From Salinarimonas ramus (GTDB taxonomy: Bacteria > Pseudomonadota > Alphaproteobacteria > Rhizobiales > Beijerinckiaceae), in contig NZ_BMMF01000002.1 in NCBI RefSeq assembly GCF_014645695.1, positions 395,904-459,903 on the forward strand: DNA of 64,000 bases, in the 5' to 3' direction. The notes under the pieces are model-generated. The model saw only the letters and a program-made list of their open reading frames with translations. It had not been told where the DNA came from and did not search any database. Every line of letters starts with the position of its first letter. Position 1 is the first letter of the stretch. Below are positions 8,855 through 17,677 of this stretch, in pieces. Position numbers and translations under genes: made by a program.

Positions 8855-9759
8855 CCCAGCGCCGGCAGCGGCCCGGCGAAGCGCCGCTCGGGCAGACCGC
8901 GGATGCCCTCCCCCGCGAGATCGCACACGAAGATGCCGCCGGCGAGCGGCTGGTTCGCATAGTCGGCCGGCGAGAGGCTCTCGCGCGCCGTCGTCACGTA
9001 GAGCCGATCGAGGTTCGGCCCGCCCAGGCAGCAGCAGGTGACCTGGCGCGCGGGAACGGTGACGCGGATGTCCGGCGTGCCGTCCGGCCGGTAGCGCTGC
9101 ACGCATCCCCCGTCGAAGCGCGCGTTCCACAGCCCGCCCTCGGCGTCGACGCAGGCGCCGTCCGGCACGCCCTCGCTCTCGTCGAGCCGCACGAACACCG
9201 ACCGCTCGCCGAGCGCGCCGGTCCCCGGCTCGCGCGGGAAGCGCCAGATCGTCCGCGTCGGGCTGTCGGCGAGATACATGGCCGTGCCGTCCGGCGAGAA
9301 GCCGACGGCGTTGGTAATGGAGATGCCGGAGACGAGCGTCGTCTCGCCGGCGCCGTCGAAGCGGATCACCCGGGAGACCGGCGCGAGGTCGACCTCGTCC
9401 ATGCCGCCCACCACGAAGGCGCCGTCGGGATCGCAGCGCCCGTCGTTCATGCGCGTCTGCGGCAGGTCCGGCTCGAACGTGGTGAGCCGCGCGCGTGCGC
9501 CGGTGCGCGGATCGTAAACGAAGAGCCCGCTCGCGAAGGCGCCGATCGTGCGCCCGCTCCCGTCCGCGGCGAAGGCGAAGGCGGTGAGGCGCTCGGGCAG
9601 GGCGAGGCTCCGGAGGTCGCGGCCGTCGGCATCGCAGGAGAGGACCAGGCGAGCGTGGATGTCCGTCCACCACAGCCGCCCGTCGTCCGGGTTCCACTGG
9701 ATGCCCTCGGCGAGAACCGCGCCGGTGGGCACGAGGAGCCGGGCTTCGAGGGTGCGCAT
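8851..9759 (-). CDS. SMP-30/gluconolactonase/LRE family protein
   Basis: 302-residue six-bladed beta-propeller lactonase-like protein. Family signatures: EGIQWNPDDGRLWWTDI near the N-terminus (metal-ligand Glu), MNDGRCDPDGAF, NAVGFSPDGTAMYLADS, and VPDGACVDAEGGLWNA. Members hydrolyse sugar lactones such as glucono- or arabinonolactone with a divalent metal. The ATG at 9759 gives the family start. It is divergent from the SDR gene 104 bp away, which could provide the sugar dehydrogenase step before the lactonase; that pairing is an inference. Confidence 0.9.
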   Translation of the reverse strand: MRTLEARLLVPTGAVLAEGIQWNPDDGRLWWTDIHARLVLSCDADGRDLRSLALPERLTAFAFAADGSGRTIGAFASGLFVYDPRTGARARLTTFEPDLPQTRMNDGRCDPDGAFVVGGMDEVDLAPVSRVIRFDGAGETTLVSGISITNAVGFSPDGTAMYLADSPTRTIWRFPREPGTGALGERSVFVRLDESEGVPDGACVDAEGGLWNARFDGGCVQRYRPDGTPDIRVTVPARQVTCCCLGGPNLDRLYVTTARESLSPADYANQPLAGGIFVCDLAGEGIRGLPERRFAGPLPALG

Positions 9760-9863
9760 GGTGCCTCCGTCACGACGTGTAATCAGCCGGCGAGACCTTT
9801 GACGATCGCGCGCGCCGCGTCTAGCGTCCGGCTCGCCTCGCCTCCTCCCCACCGGAGCCCAGC

Positions 9864-10652
9864 ATGACCCAGCCGAACGCCACCGGCGAGCCCCGCGCCC
9901 GCTACCGCGACCTCGCGGAGAAGACCGTCTTCGTCTCAGGCGGCGCCACCGGCATCGGCGCGGACCTCGTCACCGCCTTCGCGCATCAAGGTGCGACGGT
10001 CGCCTTCGTCGATCTCGACGCCGAGGCGGGCGAGGCCTTGCGCACGCGGCTCGAGGCGCAGACCGGCGCGCGCCTCGCCTTCACCCGGGTGGACGTGACG
10101 GACACGGCCGCGCTCGTCGCCGCCATCGACGCCGCCGCGGGCCATCAGGGGCGCCTCGACGTCCTCGTCAACAACGCCGCCAACGATCGCCGCGCCGCCG
10201 TCGAGACCGTCGGCCCGGCGGACTGGGACGCGGCCATGGCCGTGAACCTGAAGCACCAGTTCTTCGCCGCCCAGGCCGCCCACCGCCACATGAAGCCGCG
10301 GCGGGCGGGCTCGATCCTCAATCTCGGCTCGACGTCCTACAAGCTCGGCGTTCCCGACCTCACGGCCTACGCCACGGCGAAATCCGCCGTGCGCGGCCTC
10401 ACCCGCCAGCTCGCCCGCGAATGGGGGCGCGACCTCGTGCGCGTGAACGCCATCGTGCCCGGCGCCATCCTCACCGAGAAGCAGCTCGCGCTTTGGATCT
10501 CCCCCGAAAAGGAGCGCGAGATCCTCGCCCAGCAATGCCTGCCCCGCCGCCTCGTCGGCTCGGACGTCGCCGAGATGGCCCTCTTCCTCGCATCCGACGT
10601 GTCGAGCGCCTGCACCGGCCAGGATTTCGTCGTCGACGGCGGACTGACCTGA
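9864..10652 (+). CDS. Short-chain dehydrogenase/reductase
   Basis: 262-residue classical SDR: nucleotide-binding SGGATGIG (residues about 31-38), D at the end of beta-2 (FVDLDAEA, suggesting NAD preference), NNAA, and the catalytic Ser with YATAK (Tyr-x3-Lys). The closing CTGQDFVVDGGLT is the usual SDR C-terminus. The adjacent divergent SMP-30 lactonase suggests a sugar or polyol dehydrogenase oxidising an aldose to its lactone, but the substrate is not shown by the sequence. Confidence 0.9.
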   Translation: MTQPNATGEPRARYRDLAEKTVFVSGGATGIGADLVTAFAHQGATVAFVDLDAEAGEALRTRLEAQTGARLAFTRVDVTDTAALVAAIDAAAGHQGRLDVLVNNAANDRRAAVETVGPADWDAAMAVNLKHQFFAAQAAHRHMKPRRAGSILNLGSTSYKLGVPDLTAYATAKSAVRGLTRQLAREWGRDLVRVNAIVPGAILTEKQLALWISPEKEREILAQQCLPRRLVGSDVAEMALFLASDVSSACTGQDFVVDGGLT

Positions 10653-10779
10653 GGGGGCGCCACCTCTCGATGGCGCAGCACGGCCGCACGCGACATCCCG
10701 TCCGGCCACGCTCCGGAACCGCGCCCTCGCTCGACGGGTTTTCCTCGCGAGGAATCCCGAACCGTGAAGGAGCGACCCC

Positions 10780-11274
10780 ATGAAAGGTCCCGCAGTATCC
10801 TTGAAGCATCTCCAGCGTGCCATCACGATGGAGCTGACCACCGTCAACACCTACGAGCTCCAGGCCGCGAAGCTGCGCGACTGGGGCGTCGACCAGCTCG
10901 CCGACCGCATGTCGGAGGAGGTCGAGGAGGAGCGCGGCCACTTCCACCGCTTCCTCGACCGCTTGCTGTTTCTGGAGGGCGAGGCCAACGTCCACGATCT
11001 CGACCCGATCAAGCAGGACGACACCATCCGCGCCATGTTCGACACGCAGCTGAAGATGGAGAACGAGGCACGCGACTATTACGACAAGGCCGCCCGCGAA
11101 GCCCGCGACGCCGGCGACCTCGGCACGTTCGACCTCTTCCGCTCGATCCTCAAGGACGAGGAGGAGCACATCGACTTCGTCGAGACCCAGTTCGACCTCA
11201 TGGAGCTGATGGGCGACCAGCTGTACGTCTCGCGGCAGGTGTCGTCGACGGCGGAGCAGGAGGAGGAGGACTGA
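10780..11274 (+). CDS. Bacterioferritin-like iron-storage protein lacking the haem-ligand Met
   Basis: 164-residue four-helix ferritin-like protein. All six ferroxidase residues fall at the positions known from E. coli bacterioferritin: E18, E51, H54, E94, E127 and H130, so it should oxidise and store iron. Position 52, the haem-coordinating Met in bacterioferritin, is Arg here (E-R-G-H), so haem binding of the usual kind is not expected. The C-terminus is acidic (EQEEED). The neighbours (SDR, cysE) give no functional hint. Alternative: a dedicated ferritin-like oxidase. Confidence 0.85.
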   Translation: MKGPAVSLKHLQRAITMELTTVNTYELQAAKLRDWGVDQLADRMSEEVEEERGHFHRFLDRLLFLEGEANVHDLDPIKQDDTIRAMFDTQLKMENEARDYYDKAAREARDAGDLGTFDLFRSILKDEEEHIDFVETQFDLMELMGDQLYVSRQVSSTAEQEEED

Positions 11275-11393
11275 CGGTCGGCCGCTGCGCCTCGACGCCA
11301 GGCTTCCGCTCTGGCAGGATCGCGCCGCCGGGGGTTCTTCCCGGCGGCGGCGTTCCTACCTCTGGGGAACGTCACCCGAGAGAGGGCCCGAGC

Positions 11394-12233
11394 ATGAGCC
11401 AGCCGCGCGTCAAGACGAACGAGATCGATCCCGTGGTGGGCACCGTGGACCCCGTCTGGGCGCGGGCCCGCCGCGAGGCGGAGGCGGTGGTGCAGGCGGA
11501 GCCGTCGCTGACGAACTTCCTGCTCACCAACATCCTCAATCACCCCTCGCTCGAGGCCGCGGTGATCCACCGCGTCGCCGCGCGGCTCGCGCATCCGGCG
11601 CTCTCGGCGACGCTCATCGAGCAGACCTATCGCGAGGCGCTGCGGCAGGCCCCGGACATCGGCGAGGCCTTCCGCTCCGACATCCTCGCCGTCGCCGATC
11701 GCGACCCCGCCTGCACCCGCCTCATCGAGCCGATGCTCTACTTCAAGGGCTTCCACGCCATCCAGACGCACCGGCTCGCGCACTGGCTGTGGACGAACGG
11801 GCGCACGGATTTCGCGCTCTACCTGCAGAGCGTCTCCTCCGAGGTCTTCCAGACGGACATCCACCCCGCCGCCCGGATGGGTCGCGGCGTCTTCCTCGAC
11901 CACGCCACCGGCCTCGTCGTCGGCATGACGGCGGTGATCGAGGACGACGTTTCCATGCTGCAGAACGTGACGCTCGGCGGCACGGGCAAGGTGGAGGGCG
12001 ATCGCCACCCGAAGATCCGCCGCGGCGTGCTGCTCGGCGCAGGCGCCAAGGTGCTGGGCAACATCGAGGTGGGACATTGCGCCCGCATCGCGGCCGGCTC
12101 CGTCGTGCTCAAGGACGTGCCGGCGAACACCACGGTCGCGGGCGTGCCCGCCAAGGTGGTGGGCGAGGCCGGCTGCGCCGAGCCCGCGCGCACGATGGAC
12201 CAGATCCTCGCCGAGAGCATCCCTCCCGCGTGA
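11394..12233 (+). CDS. cysE: Serine O-acetyltransferase
   Basis: Makes O-acetyl-L-serine from serine and acetyl-CoA, the first committed step of cysteine synthesis. The 279-residue protein has the N-terminal helical SAT domain (residues about 15-150, ending FKGFHAIQTHRLAHWL) and a left-handed hexapeptide-repeat domain (FQTDIHPAARMGRGVFLDHATG...) with the acetyl-CoA-site GGTGK and the catalytic His in FLDHATG. The ATG lies after AGAGAGGGC. The DUF3126 gene follows after 73 bp, a pairing common in alphaproteobacteria. Confidence 0.95.
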   Translation: MSQPRVKTNEIDPVVGTVDPVWARARREAEAVVQAEPSLTNFLLTNILNHPSLEAAVIHRVAARLAHPALSATLIEQTYREALRQAPDIGEAFRSDILAVADRDPACTRLIEPMLYFKGFHAIQTHRLAHWLWTNGRTDFALYLQSVSSEVFQTDIHPAARMGRGVFLDHATGLVVGMTAVIEDDVSMLQNVTLGGTGKVEGDRHPKIRRGVLLGAGAKVLGNIEVGHCARIAAGSVVLKDVPANTTVAGVPAKVVGEAGCAEPARTMDQILAESIPPA

Positions 12234-12306
12234 GCCGCGGGTTGCCCCGGGCGCGCGCGCGTGTCATGCGGGGGCGATCCACGCACGAACCGAACGAGGC
12301 CGTTCC

Positions 12307-12522
12307 TTGACGAAATCCGAGCTCGCCAAAGTCGAAGGCTACCTGCGCCGCACCTTCTCGAACCACTCGATCAGCGTTCGCGCGCGCCCGAAGAAGGACG
12401 ATTCGGCCGAGGTCTACATCGGCGACGAGTTCATCGGCGTGCTCTTCCTCGACGACGAGGACGAGGACCGCTCCTACCAGTTCCAGATGGCGATCCTCGA
12501 CACCGACCTCGACGAGGCCTGA
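12307..12522 (+). CDS. DUF3126 family protein
   Basis: 71-residue acidic protein starting at TTG. It carries the nearly invariant RPKKDDSAEVYIGDEFIGVL core and ends FQMAILDTDLDE, matching the DUF3126 family over its full length. The family is known from alphaproteobacteria, typically downstream of cysE as here, suggesting a role linked to sulfur assimilation; no biochemical function is known to me. Confidence 0.9.
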   Translation: MTKSELAKVEGYLRRTFSNHSISVRARPKKDDSAEVYIGDEFIGVLFLDDEDEDRSYQFQMAILDTDLDEA

Positions 12523-12558
12523 GCGCGCCCGCGCGCGCCCTCCCCTGTTGCCGCTCGC

Positions 12559-13569
12559 TCACCGCGGGGTGAGCGAGTCGGCGAGCGTGCGGAAGCGCGG
12601 CGCCCAGGTGTCGCGCTCCTCCGCCCGGGCGACCGCGATGACGCGGATGAAGCCCTGATCCAGGAAGCGGATCGTCTGCTGCACGACGACCGGCACGCCC
12701 GAACGCTCCGTCGCCGTCGCCACCGCCTCGTGCCAATCGGCATTGTCCTGCCGGAAGGTCTCGGCCCGCTCGATCCGAATGTTCTCGAGCCCCGCCAGCC
12801 CGTTCAGCGCCCGGCGCGCAAAGTCGTCGCGACGATCCTCGGGGGGCGAGATCTCCTGCGAGGCCGCGACGATGACGACGGGCTGGTCCGCCTCCTCGAC
12901 GACGTTGTCCTCGCCCTCGGTGAAGAGCACCGAATTGCCGCCGGTGACGCGCACCGGCCGGAAGCCCGCGCGATCACCGATGGCGAAGGGCAGCGCCCCG
13001 ATCTGATCCTCCAGCCCCGGCGGCTCGCGCAGGGCGATCGTGCCGAGCGCCGCCTCGATGGCCTGGCGCGTATAGGCCGGCTGCAGCGGGACGCGCTGGG
13101 CGATCACGATCGCCGTCTGGTCGGGCGTACGGGCAGCGACCACCCACTTGTCCACCGTGAGGCTCTGCTGGAGCCGCTGCTCACCGGAGACCATGAAGGC
13201 CTCCGTCGCGCCCTCGATCTCCACGGGCTCGCGCATCGGCTCGGCGAAGCCCTGGGCGGGCAGGTTCTCCGGCGCGTAGCGCGTGGAGATCGCCTCCCAC
13301 TCCTCCGCAGGCGCCGTGATCAGCGCGATGAAGGTGCCGTCCTGCGGGTTCTCGAAGCCGAGGAAGCGGGTGGAGGGCCGCATGCCGGGTAGCGGCGCGA
13401 CGCCGATGGAGGCGCCGGGCAGGAACGTCACCTGCTCGGCCGGGCGGACCTCGGGCGCGCTCGCGGCGGGGTCGGGGCTCGTCGTCTGCGCGAGGCTCGG
13501 CGTCGCCGCGGGCACGACCAGCGCGAGCGCCAGGGCGCAGGCGGCGAGATGGCGGGGGAGCGTGGTCAT
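12559..13569 (-). CDS. Predicted secreted protein of unknown function
   Basis: 336 residues with a signal peptide (residues 1-28, ending PSLAQ). The mature protein is acidic and beta-rich, with the repeated themes FIALITAPAEEWEAI and VVVQQTIRFLDQGFIRVIAVA. It looks like a soluble periplasmic protein. No family was recognised. Its stop is 36 bp from the DUF3126 stop (convergent); it lies 49 bp downstream of alkB on the same strand and could be read from the dapB-gpmA-alkB transcript. Confidence 0.75.
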   Translation of the reverse strand: MTTLPRHLAACALALALVVPAATPSLAQTTSPDPAASAPEVRPAEQVTFLPGASIGVAPLPGMRPSTRFLGFENPQDGTFIALITAPAEEWEAISTRYAPENLPAQGFAEPMREPVEIEGATEAFMVSGEQRLQQSLTVDKWVVAARTPDQTAIVIAQRVPLQPAYTRQAIEAALGTIALREPPGLEDQIGALPFAIGDRAGFRPVRVTGGNSVLFTEGEDNVVEEADQPVVIVAASQEISPPEDRRDDFARRALNGLAGLENIRIERAETFRQDNADWHEAVATATERSGVPVVVQQTIRFLDQGFIRVIAVARAEERDTWAPRFRTLADSLTPR

Positions 13570-13618
13570 CGAGGGTACCTCCCGTCGGCGCCGGACGGGC
13601 CGGCGCTCGTTCTCGGTG

Positions 13619-14245
13619 TCAGGCGGGCGGGGTGACCCGCCGGAGCGTCAGGTTGATGCGGCCGGGCGCGTCGAGCAAGGTCGAGGAGCCGGCGAGGATG
13701 CGATCGATTCCGTGGAAGACGAGCCGCGAGGGCCCGCCGATCACCACCGCGTCGCCGGATGCGAGCCGGATCGAGCGCGTCGGCGCCTTCCGCTCGGTCC
13801 CGCCGAAGCGAAAGATCGCCGTGTCGCCGAGGGACAGCGAGACGACGGGCGCCTCGAGATCCGCCTCGTCCCGGTCCTGGTGGAGGCCCATCTTGGCGCT
13901 CGCCTCGTACCAGTTGACGAGGCAGGCCTCGGGGGGATGCGGGTAGGCGGCGAGGTCGTCCCAGGCGGCACGCACGAGATCGGGCATCGGCGGCCAGGGC
14001 GCCCCGGTGACCGGATGCGTCGGCTGGTAGCGATAGCCGCCCTCGTCCGAGACCCAGCCGAGCGCGCCGCAATTCGTCATGCGTACGGAAAACGGCTTTC
14101 CCGTGCGCGGCATGCGTGGGGTGAAGAGCGGGGCGGCGCGCACCGTCTCGCGCAGGGCGTCGCGCAGGCGGACCTGCGCGGCACCGTCGAGATAGCCGGG
14201 GACGTGGAGGAGCCCCGGCGCGAGCGCGAGCCGCGGCGCGCTCAC
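13619..14245 (-). CDS. alkB: AlkB-type Fe(II)/2-oxoglutarate dioxygenase (alkylated-base repair)
   Basis: 208-residue dioxygenase that oxidatively removes N1-methyladenine/N3-methylcytosine lesions. It shows the AlkB-type NWY segment ([18 protein letters not shown]) with the HxD iron ligands (HQD), the distal His (VFHGIDRI) and the 2-oxoglutarate-binding RINLTLRRV at the C-terminus. The GTG start overlaps the gpmA stop (GTGA). Being last in a dapB-gpmA-alkB operon is unusual for a repair gene and suggests constitutive expression. Confidence 0.92.
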   Translation of the reverse strand: MSAPRLALAPGLLHVPGYLDGAAQVRLRDALRETVRAAPLFTPRMPRTGKPFSVRMTNCGALGWVSDEGGYRYQPTHPVTGAPWPPMPDLVRAAWDDLAAYPHPPEACLVNWYEASAKMGLHQDRDEADLEAPVVSLSLGDTAIFRFGGTERKAPTRSIRLASGDAVVIGGPSRLVFHGIDRILAGSSTLLDAPGRINLTLRRVTPPA

Positions 14246-14862
14246 TGGTCGATCGTCTCCTTCGAGATCACCCGCGTGTCCTCGCCCAGGCGGTAGACGA
14301 AGGGGATGCCCGTGGGCAGCTCGAGCTTCGAGACCTCCTCCGTCGTCATGCCGTCGAGCACCATCATCAGCGCGCGCAGCGAATTGCCGTGGGCGGCGAC
14401 GAGGACGCGCTCGCCGCGCATGACCCGGGGCAGGATCTCGCGGATGTAGTAGGGCAGCACGCGGGCCACCGTGTCCTTCAGGCTTTCGCCGCCGGGCGGC
14501 TGCACGTCGTAGGAGCGCCGCCAGAGGAAGACCTGCTCCTCGCCCCACCTGGCGCGCGCGTCGTCCTTGTTGAGGCCGGCCAGATCGCCGTAATCGCGCT
14601 CGTTGATGGCGGCGTCGGCGATGGTCGGGAGCCCCTCCTGGCCGAGCTCGCCCAGCATGATCCGGCAGGTGTGCTGGGCGCGGGTCAGCGCGGAGGTGAA
14701 GGCGACGTCGAACTGGTAGCCGCGCGCCTTGAGGCGCCGCCCGCCGAGCTGCGCCTCCTCGACGCCGAGCTCGGTGAGCTCCGGGTCCTTCCAGCCGGTG
14801 AAGAGGTTCTTCTTGTTCCAGTCGCTCTGCCCGTGGCGGGCCAAGACCAGGAGACGCTCCAT
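14242..14862 (-). CDS. gpmA: 2,3-bisphosphoglycerate-dependent phosphoglycerate mutase
   Basis: 206-residue glycolytic/gluconeogenic mutase interconverting 3- and 2-phosphoglycerate. The phospho-histidine sits in [10 protein letters not shown] (H10), followed by [30 protein letters not shown], and the second catalytic His in [10 protein letters not shown]. Shorter than E. coli GpmA (~250), as usual for alphaproteobacteria. The ATG at 14862 gives the family N-terminus [11 protein letters not shown]. It is 40 bp downstream of dapB and overlaps alkB by 4 bp; dapB-gpmA is a known rhizobial arrangement. Confidence 0.95.
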   Translation of the reverse strand: MERLLVLARHGQSDWNKKNLFTGWKDPELTELGVEEAQLGGRRLKARGYQFDVAFTSALTRAQHTCRIMLGELGQEGLPTIADAAINERDYGDLAGLNKDDARARWGEEQVFLWRRSYDVQPPGGESLKDTVARVLPYYIREILPRVMRGERVLVAAHGNSLRALMMVLDGMTTEEVSKLELPTGIPFVYRLGEDTRVISKETIDQ

Positions 14863-14902
14863 GGAGGGGGGATCCTTCTCGCGGTTGTCGATGGGGGTGA
14901 GA

Positions 14903-15712
14903 TCAGCCCAGGCCGAGCACGTCGGCCATGGAATGGAAGCCCGGATCGCGCCCGCGCGACCAGAGCGCGGCCGTGACCGCGCCACGGGCGAAGAGCGCGC
15001 GGTCCTCGGCCACGTGGCGCATCTCGATGCGCTCGCCGGGGCCGGCGAAGATCACGGTATGGTCGCCGACGACGGAGCCGCCGCGCAGCGTCGCGAAGCC
15101 GATGTCGCCCTCGCGCCGCGCGCCGACGTGCCCGTCACGGCTGCGCACGGCCGTGTCCACGAGCGAGACCTCTCGCCCGGCGGCGGCCGCTTCGCCCAGG
15201 AGGAGCGCGGTGCCGGACGGGGCATCGACCTTGTGACGATGGTGCATCTCGACGATCTCGACGTCGAAGTCCGGCCCGAGCGCGGCGGCGGCGCGCCGCA
15301 CCAGGCTCGCGAGCAGGTTCACGCCGAGCGACATGTTGCCGGACTGGACGACGACGCAGCTCTCGGCCGCCTTCCGGAGCGCGGCGAGATCCTCCGCCGC
15401 GAGACCCGTCGTGCCGACGATGTGGGCGATGCCGCGCTCGGCGCAGAGCACGGCGAGCGCACGCGTCGCCGCCGGGGCGGTGAAGTCGAGGACGGCCTCG
15501 GCCCCCTCGATCGCCCGCGCCGGATCCTCGCCGATCGCGACCCCGAGCGCCGGGAGCCCGGCGAGCACGCCGGCATCGGCCCCGACGGCGTCCGAGCCGG
15601 AACGCTCGAAGGCGCCGGAGAGCCTGCAGCCCTCCGTCTCGGCGATCGTCCTGATCAGCATCCGACCCATCCGCCCGGCGGCGCCGACCACGGCGAGACG
15701 CATCTCCTCCAT
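14903..15712 (-). CDS. dapB: 4-hydroxy-tetrahydrodipicolinate reductase
   Basis: Catalyses the NAD(P)H-dependent step of lysine/diaminopimelate synthesis. 269 residues: N-terminal Rossmann [10 protein letters not shown], the GTTGL loop, and the catalytic-substrate motif [14 protein letters not shown] (His pair and Lys). The ATG at 15712 was chosen because AGGAGG ends 5 bp upstream; an ATG at 15736 and one at 15703 are possible but less well spaced. First gene of dapB-gpmA-alkB. Confidence 0.95.
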   Translation of the reverse strand: MEEMRLAVVGAAGRMGRMLIRTIAETEGCRLSGAFERSGSDAVGADAGVLAGLPALGVAIGEDPARAIEGAEAVLDFTAPAATRALAVLCAERGIAHIVGTTGLAAEDLAALRKAAESCVVVQSGNMSLGVNLLASLVRRAAAALGPDFDVEIVEMHHRHKVDAPSGTALLLGEAAAAGREVSLVDTAVRSRDGHVGARREGDIGFATLRGGSVVGDHTVIFAGPGERIEMRHVAEDRALFARGAVTAALWSRGRDPGFHSMADVLGLG

Positions 15713-15796
15713 CGCGCCCTCCTGCGAAGCGTGCACCGCGGGTATAGGACGCCGGCGCGCACGAGGAAAGTGTCCCGTGCGCGCGACGCCTTGTCC

Positions 15797-16549
15797 TCAC
15801 AGCAGCCGCCCCTGCCCGTCCTCGTCGGAATTGCGCGTCGGCGCGCCGCGGGCGGTGCCGCCGCCTTCGGGCGCAGGGGCTTCCGCAGCCAGCGGCTCCA
15901 CGTTCGAGGGATCGTCGTTGGCGACCTTGTTCACCCGCGGCGAGACGGGGTGCATGGTCAGCCACGCGTCCGGGCACGGCCGCGCCAGCGCGCGCGCCTC
16001 CGCATCACTCGTGCCCTCCACGTCGAGCCAGCGGCGCACGCCCTCCTCGCCGAGGATCGCGGGCATACGGTCGTGGATCGCGGCGAGCGTGCCGTTGGCG
16101 CTCGTCGTGACGATGGCGGCGGTGTCGATCTCGCCGCCGGTCGCGTCGCTGTAGGTCTCCCACAGGCCCGCCATGGGCATCGGCCCGCCCGAGGCCATGC
16201 GGATCAGGTAGGGCGCCTTGGTCTTGCCCTCCCGGCGCCATTCGTAGAAGCCGTCGGCGAGGAAGATGCAGCGCCGCCGCTTCATCGCGGCCTTGAAGGT
16301 GGGCTTCTCCAGCAGCGTCTCGGAGCGGGCGTTGATCACGAGGGGGAAGTCCTTGGGGTCCTTCACCCAGCCCGGCAGGAAGCCCCAGCGCACGAGCTTG
16401 AAGTGCGGGGCGCCGTTCTCGCGCACCACGATGGGCACGGGCTGCGTCGGCGCCACGTTGTAGCGCGGCGGGAAGTTCGGCGTCTGCGCATAGCCGAACG
16501 CCTCCCGGAAGACCTCGGGCGTGAGCGCGATGACGAAACGACCGCACAT
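15797..16549 (-). CDS. SOS response-associated peptidase (SRAP/YedK, HMCES-like)
   Basis: 250-residue SRAP protein that forms a thiazolidine crosslink with abasic sites in single-stranded DNA. The initiator Met is followed by the catalytic Cys2 (MCGRFVIALT); other family residues are the Asn of RYNVAPTQ, the Glu of GFYEWRRE and the His of AAIHDRMPAIL. The ATG at 16549 is fixed by the need for Cys2. The last ~30 residues (GGGTARGAPTRN...) are low-complexity. Divergent from the unknown gene at 16650. Confidence 0.93.
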   Translation of the reverse strand: MCGRFVIALTPEVFREAFGYAQTPNFPPRYNVAPTQPVPIVVRENGAPHFKLVRWGFLPGWVKDPKDFPLVINARSETLLEKPTFKAAMKRRRCIFLADGFYEWRREGKTKAPYLIRMASGGPMPMAGLWETYSDATGGEIDTAAIVTTSANGTLAAIHDRMPAILGEEGVRRWLDVEGTSDAEARALARPCPDAWLTMHPVSPRVNKVANDDPSNVEPLAAEAPAPEGGGTARGAPTRNSDEDGQGRLL

Positions 16550-16649
16550 GGGCTCCCCTTCCCTCCGATCGCGATCGGAAGTAACGCTTTGTTCGGTCCC
16601 GTCCGCCAGGATGGGCCACCGAGGACGACCCCGCGACGGCGCACCACCC

Positions 16650-17159
16650 ATGCACGGCCCGATCGACGAGACGCACGCGGCGCCGGCGCCTTCGGACGCC
16701 GCCATCGAGGGCCTCTCGAACGACTACCTCAACCATTACAGCGAGGTCCTGATGCTCGTCGAGCTGGCGGCGCAGGATCCCGACGCCGTGGACGATCTCG
16801 CCGCCTGGCGGCCGGTGGACTATCCCACCTATTTCGGCGCCTCGCACCTACGCCGCGCGCCGGCGGCGCGGGCCGCCTACGAGGCGCTGCCCGACGAGCG
16901 GCGCGCCGCCTTCGAGGCGCTGACGCGGGCGATGGACAATCTCTCGACGACGGCGATCCGGGCGCTGCGCCCACCCTGTGAGCCCGACGACGCGGCGCAC
17001 GTCGCCGAGGTCACCGGCCCGGCGCTGCGTCGCCTCATCGCGCGCGCGAGCGCCTTCCTCAATTCCGGCGGGCGCGAGCTGCCGGACGAGGCCGAGGTCG
17101 AGGCCGCCCAGCGGGCCACGGATCGGCTCCTCGAGCGCACCCTCGCGGAGACCGGCTGA
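16650..17159 (+). CDS. Unknown protein coupled to a deformylase-like gene
   Basis: 169 residues, acidic, predicted almost all alpha-helical, with a motif-like stretch LSNDYLNHYSEVLMLVEL (residues about 22-39) followed by WRPVDYPTYFGASHLRRAP. No signal peptide or membrane segment. I do not recognise a named family, though the composition looks like a conserved alphaproteobacterial hypothetical protein. The stop overlaps the ATG of the deformylase-like gene (TGATG at 17157-17161), so the two are translationally coupled. The ATG at 16650 was chosen over 16521 because upstream sequence overlaps the divergent SRAP gene. Confidence 0.75.
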   Translation: MHGPIDETHAAPAPSDAAIEGLSNDYLNHYSEVLMLVELAAQDPDAVDDLAAWRPVDYPTYFGASHLRRAPAARAAYEALPDERRAAFEALTRAMDNLSTTAIRALRPPCEPDDAAHVAEVTGPALRRLIARASAFLNSGGRELPDEAEVEAAQRATDRLLERTLAETG

Positions 17160-17653
17160 TGCCGGTGCGCGCCATCGTGCGCTTTCCGGATCCGGTGCTC
17201 TCGCAGCCGGCGGAGGCGATCGGCACGCCGGACGACGCGACCCGCGCGCTGGCGCAGGACCTCCTCGACACGATGCGCGCGGCGCCCGGCGTCGGCATCA
17301 CCGCCCCGCATGTCGGCGTCCTCGTGCGCCTCGTCGTCATCGAGCTGCCGGGAGACGCCGCGCCCGCCTTCTATTGCGACCCGCGCGTGATCGCCGCGTC
17401 AACCGAGACCGCGCGGTTCACGGAAGGCTCGGTGTCGATGCCCGGGATCACGGACGAGGTGGAGCGCCCCGCGCGGGTGCGCGTCGCCTTCAGCGACCTC
17501 GACGGCACGCCGCGGGAGGAGGAGGCGCAGGGCTTCCGCGCGGCCTGCCTGCAGCACGAAATCGACCAGCTCGACGGCGTCTTCTGGCTGCGCCGCCTCA
17601 CGCGCCTGCGCCGCGAGCGCGCGATGAAGCGCTGGGAGAAGGCGCGGCGCTGA
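17159..17653 (+). CDS. Peptide deformylase-like protein with substituted metal ligands
   Basis: 164-residue member of the peptide deformylase fold: motif 1 GVGITAPH (about residues 44-51), motif 2 EGSVSMP (89-95), motif 3 QHEIDQLDG (132-140). In active PDF the metal ligands are Cys of EGCLS and both His of HExxH, and a Gln ends motif 1. Here the Cys is Ser91, the second His is Gln137 and the Gln is His51; only H133 and E134 remain. Canonical Fe-dependent deformylation is therefore unlikely. It is coupled to the unknown gene upstream. Such PDF-like paralogues are, as I recall, annotated in other Rhizobiales. Confidence 0.88.
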   Translation: MPVRAIVRFPDPVLSQPAEAIGTPDDATRALAQDLLDTMRAAPGVGITAPHVGVLVRLVVIELPGDAAPAFYCDPRVIAASTETARFTEGSVSMPGITDEVERPARVRVAFSDLDGTPREEEAQGFRAACLQHEIDQLDGVFWLRRLTRLRRERAMKRWEKARR

Positions 17654-17677
17654 GAGACCGGCGCCGGCTCGGCGAGA

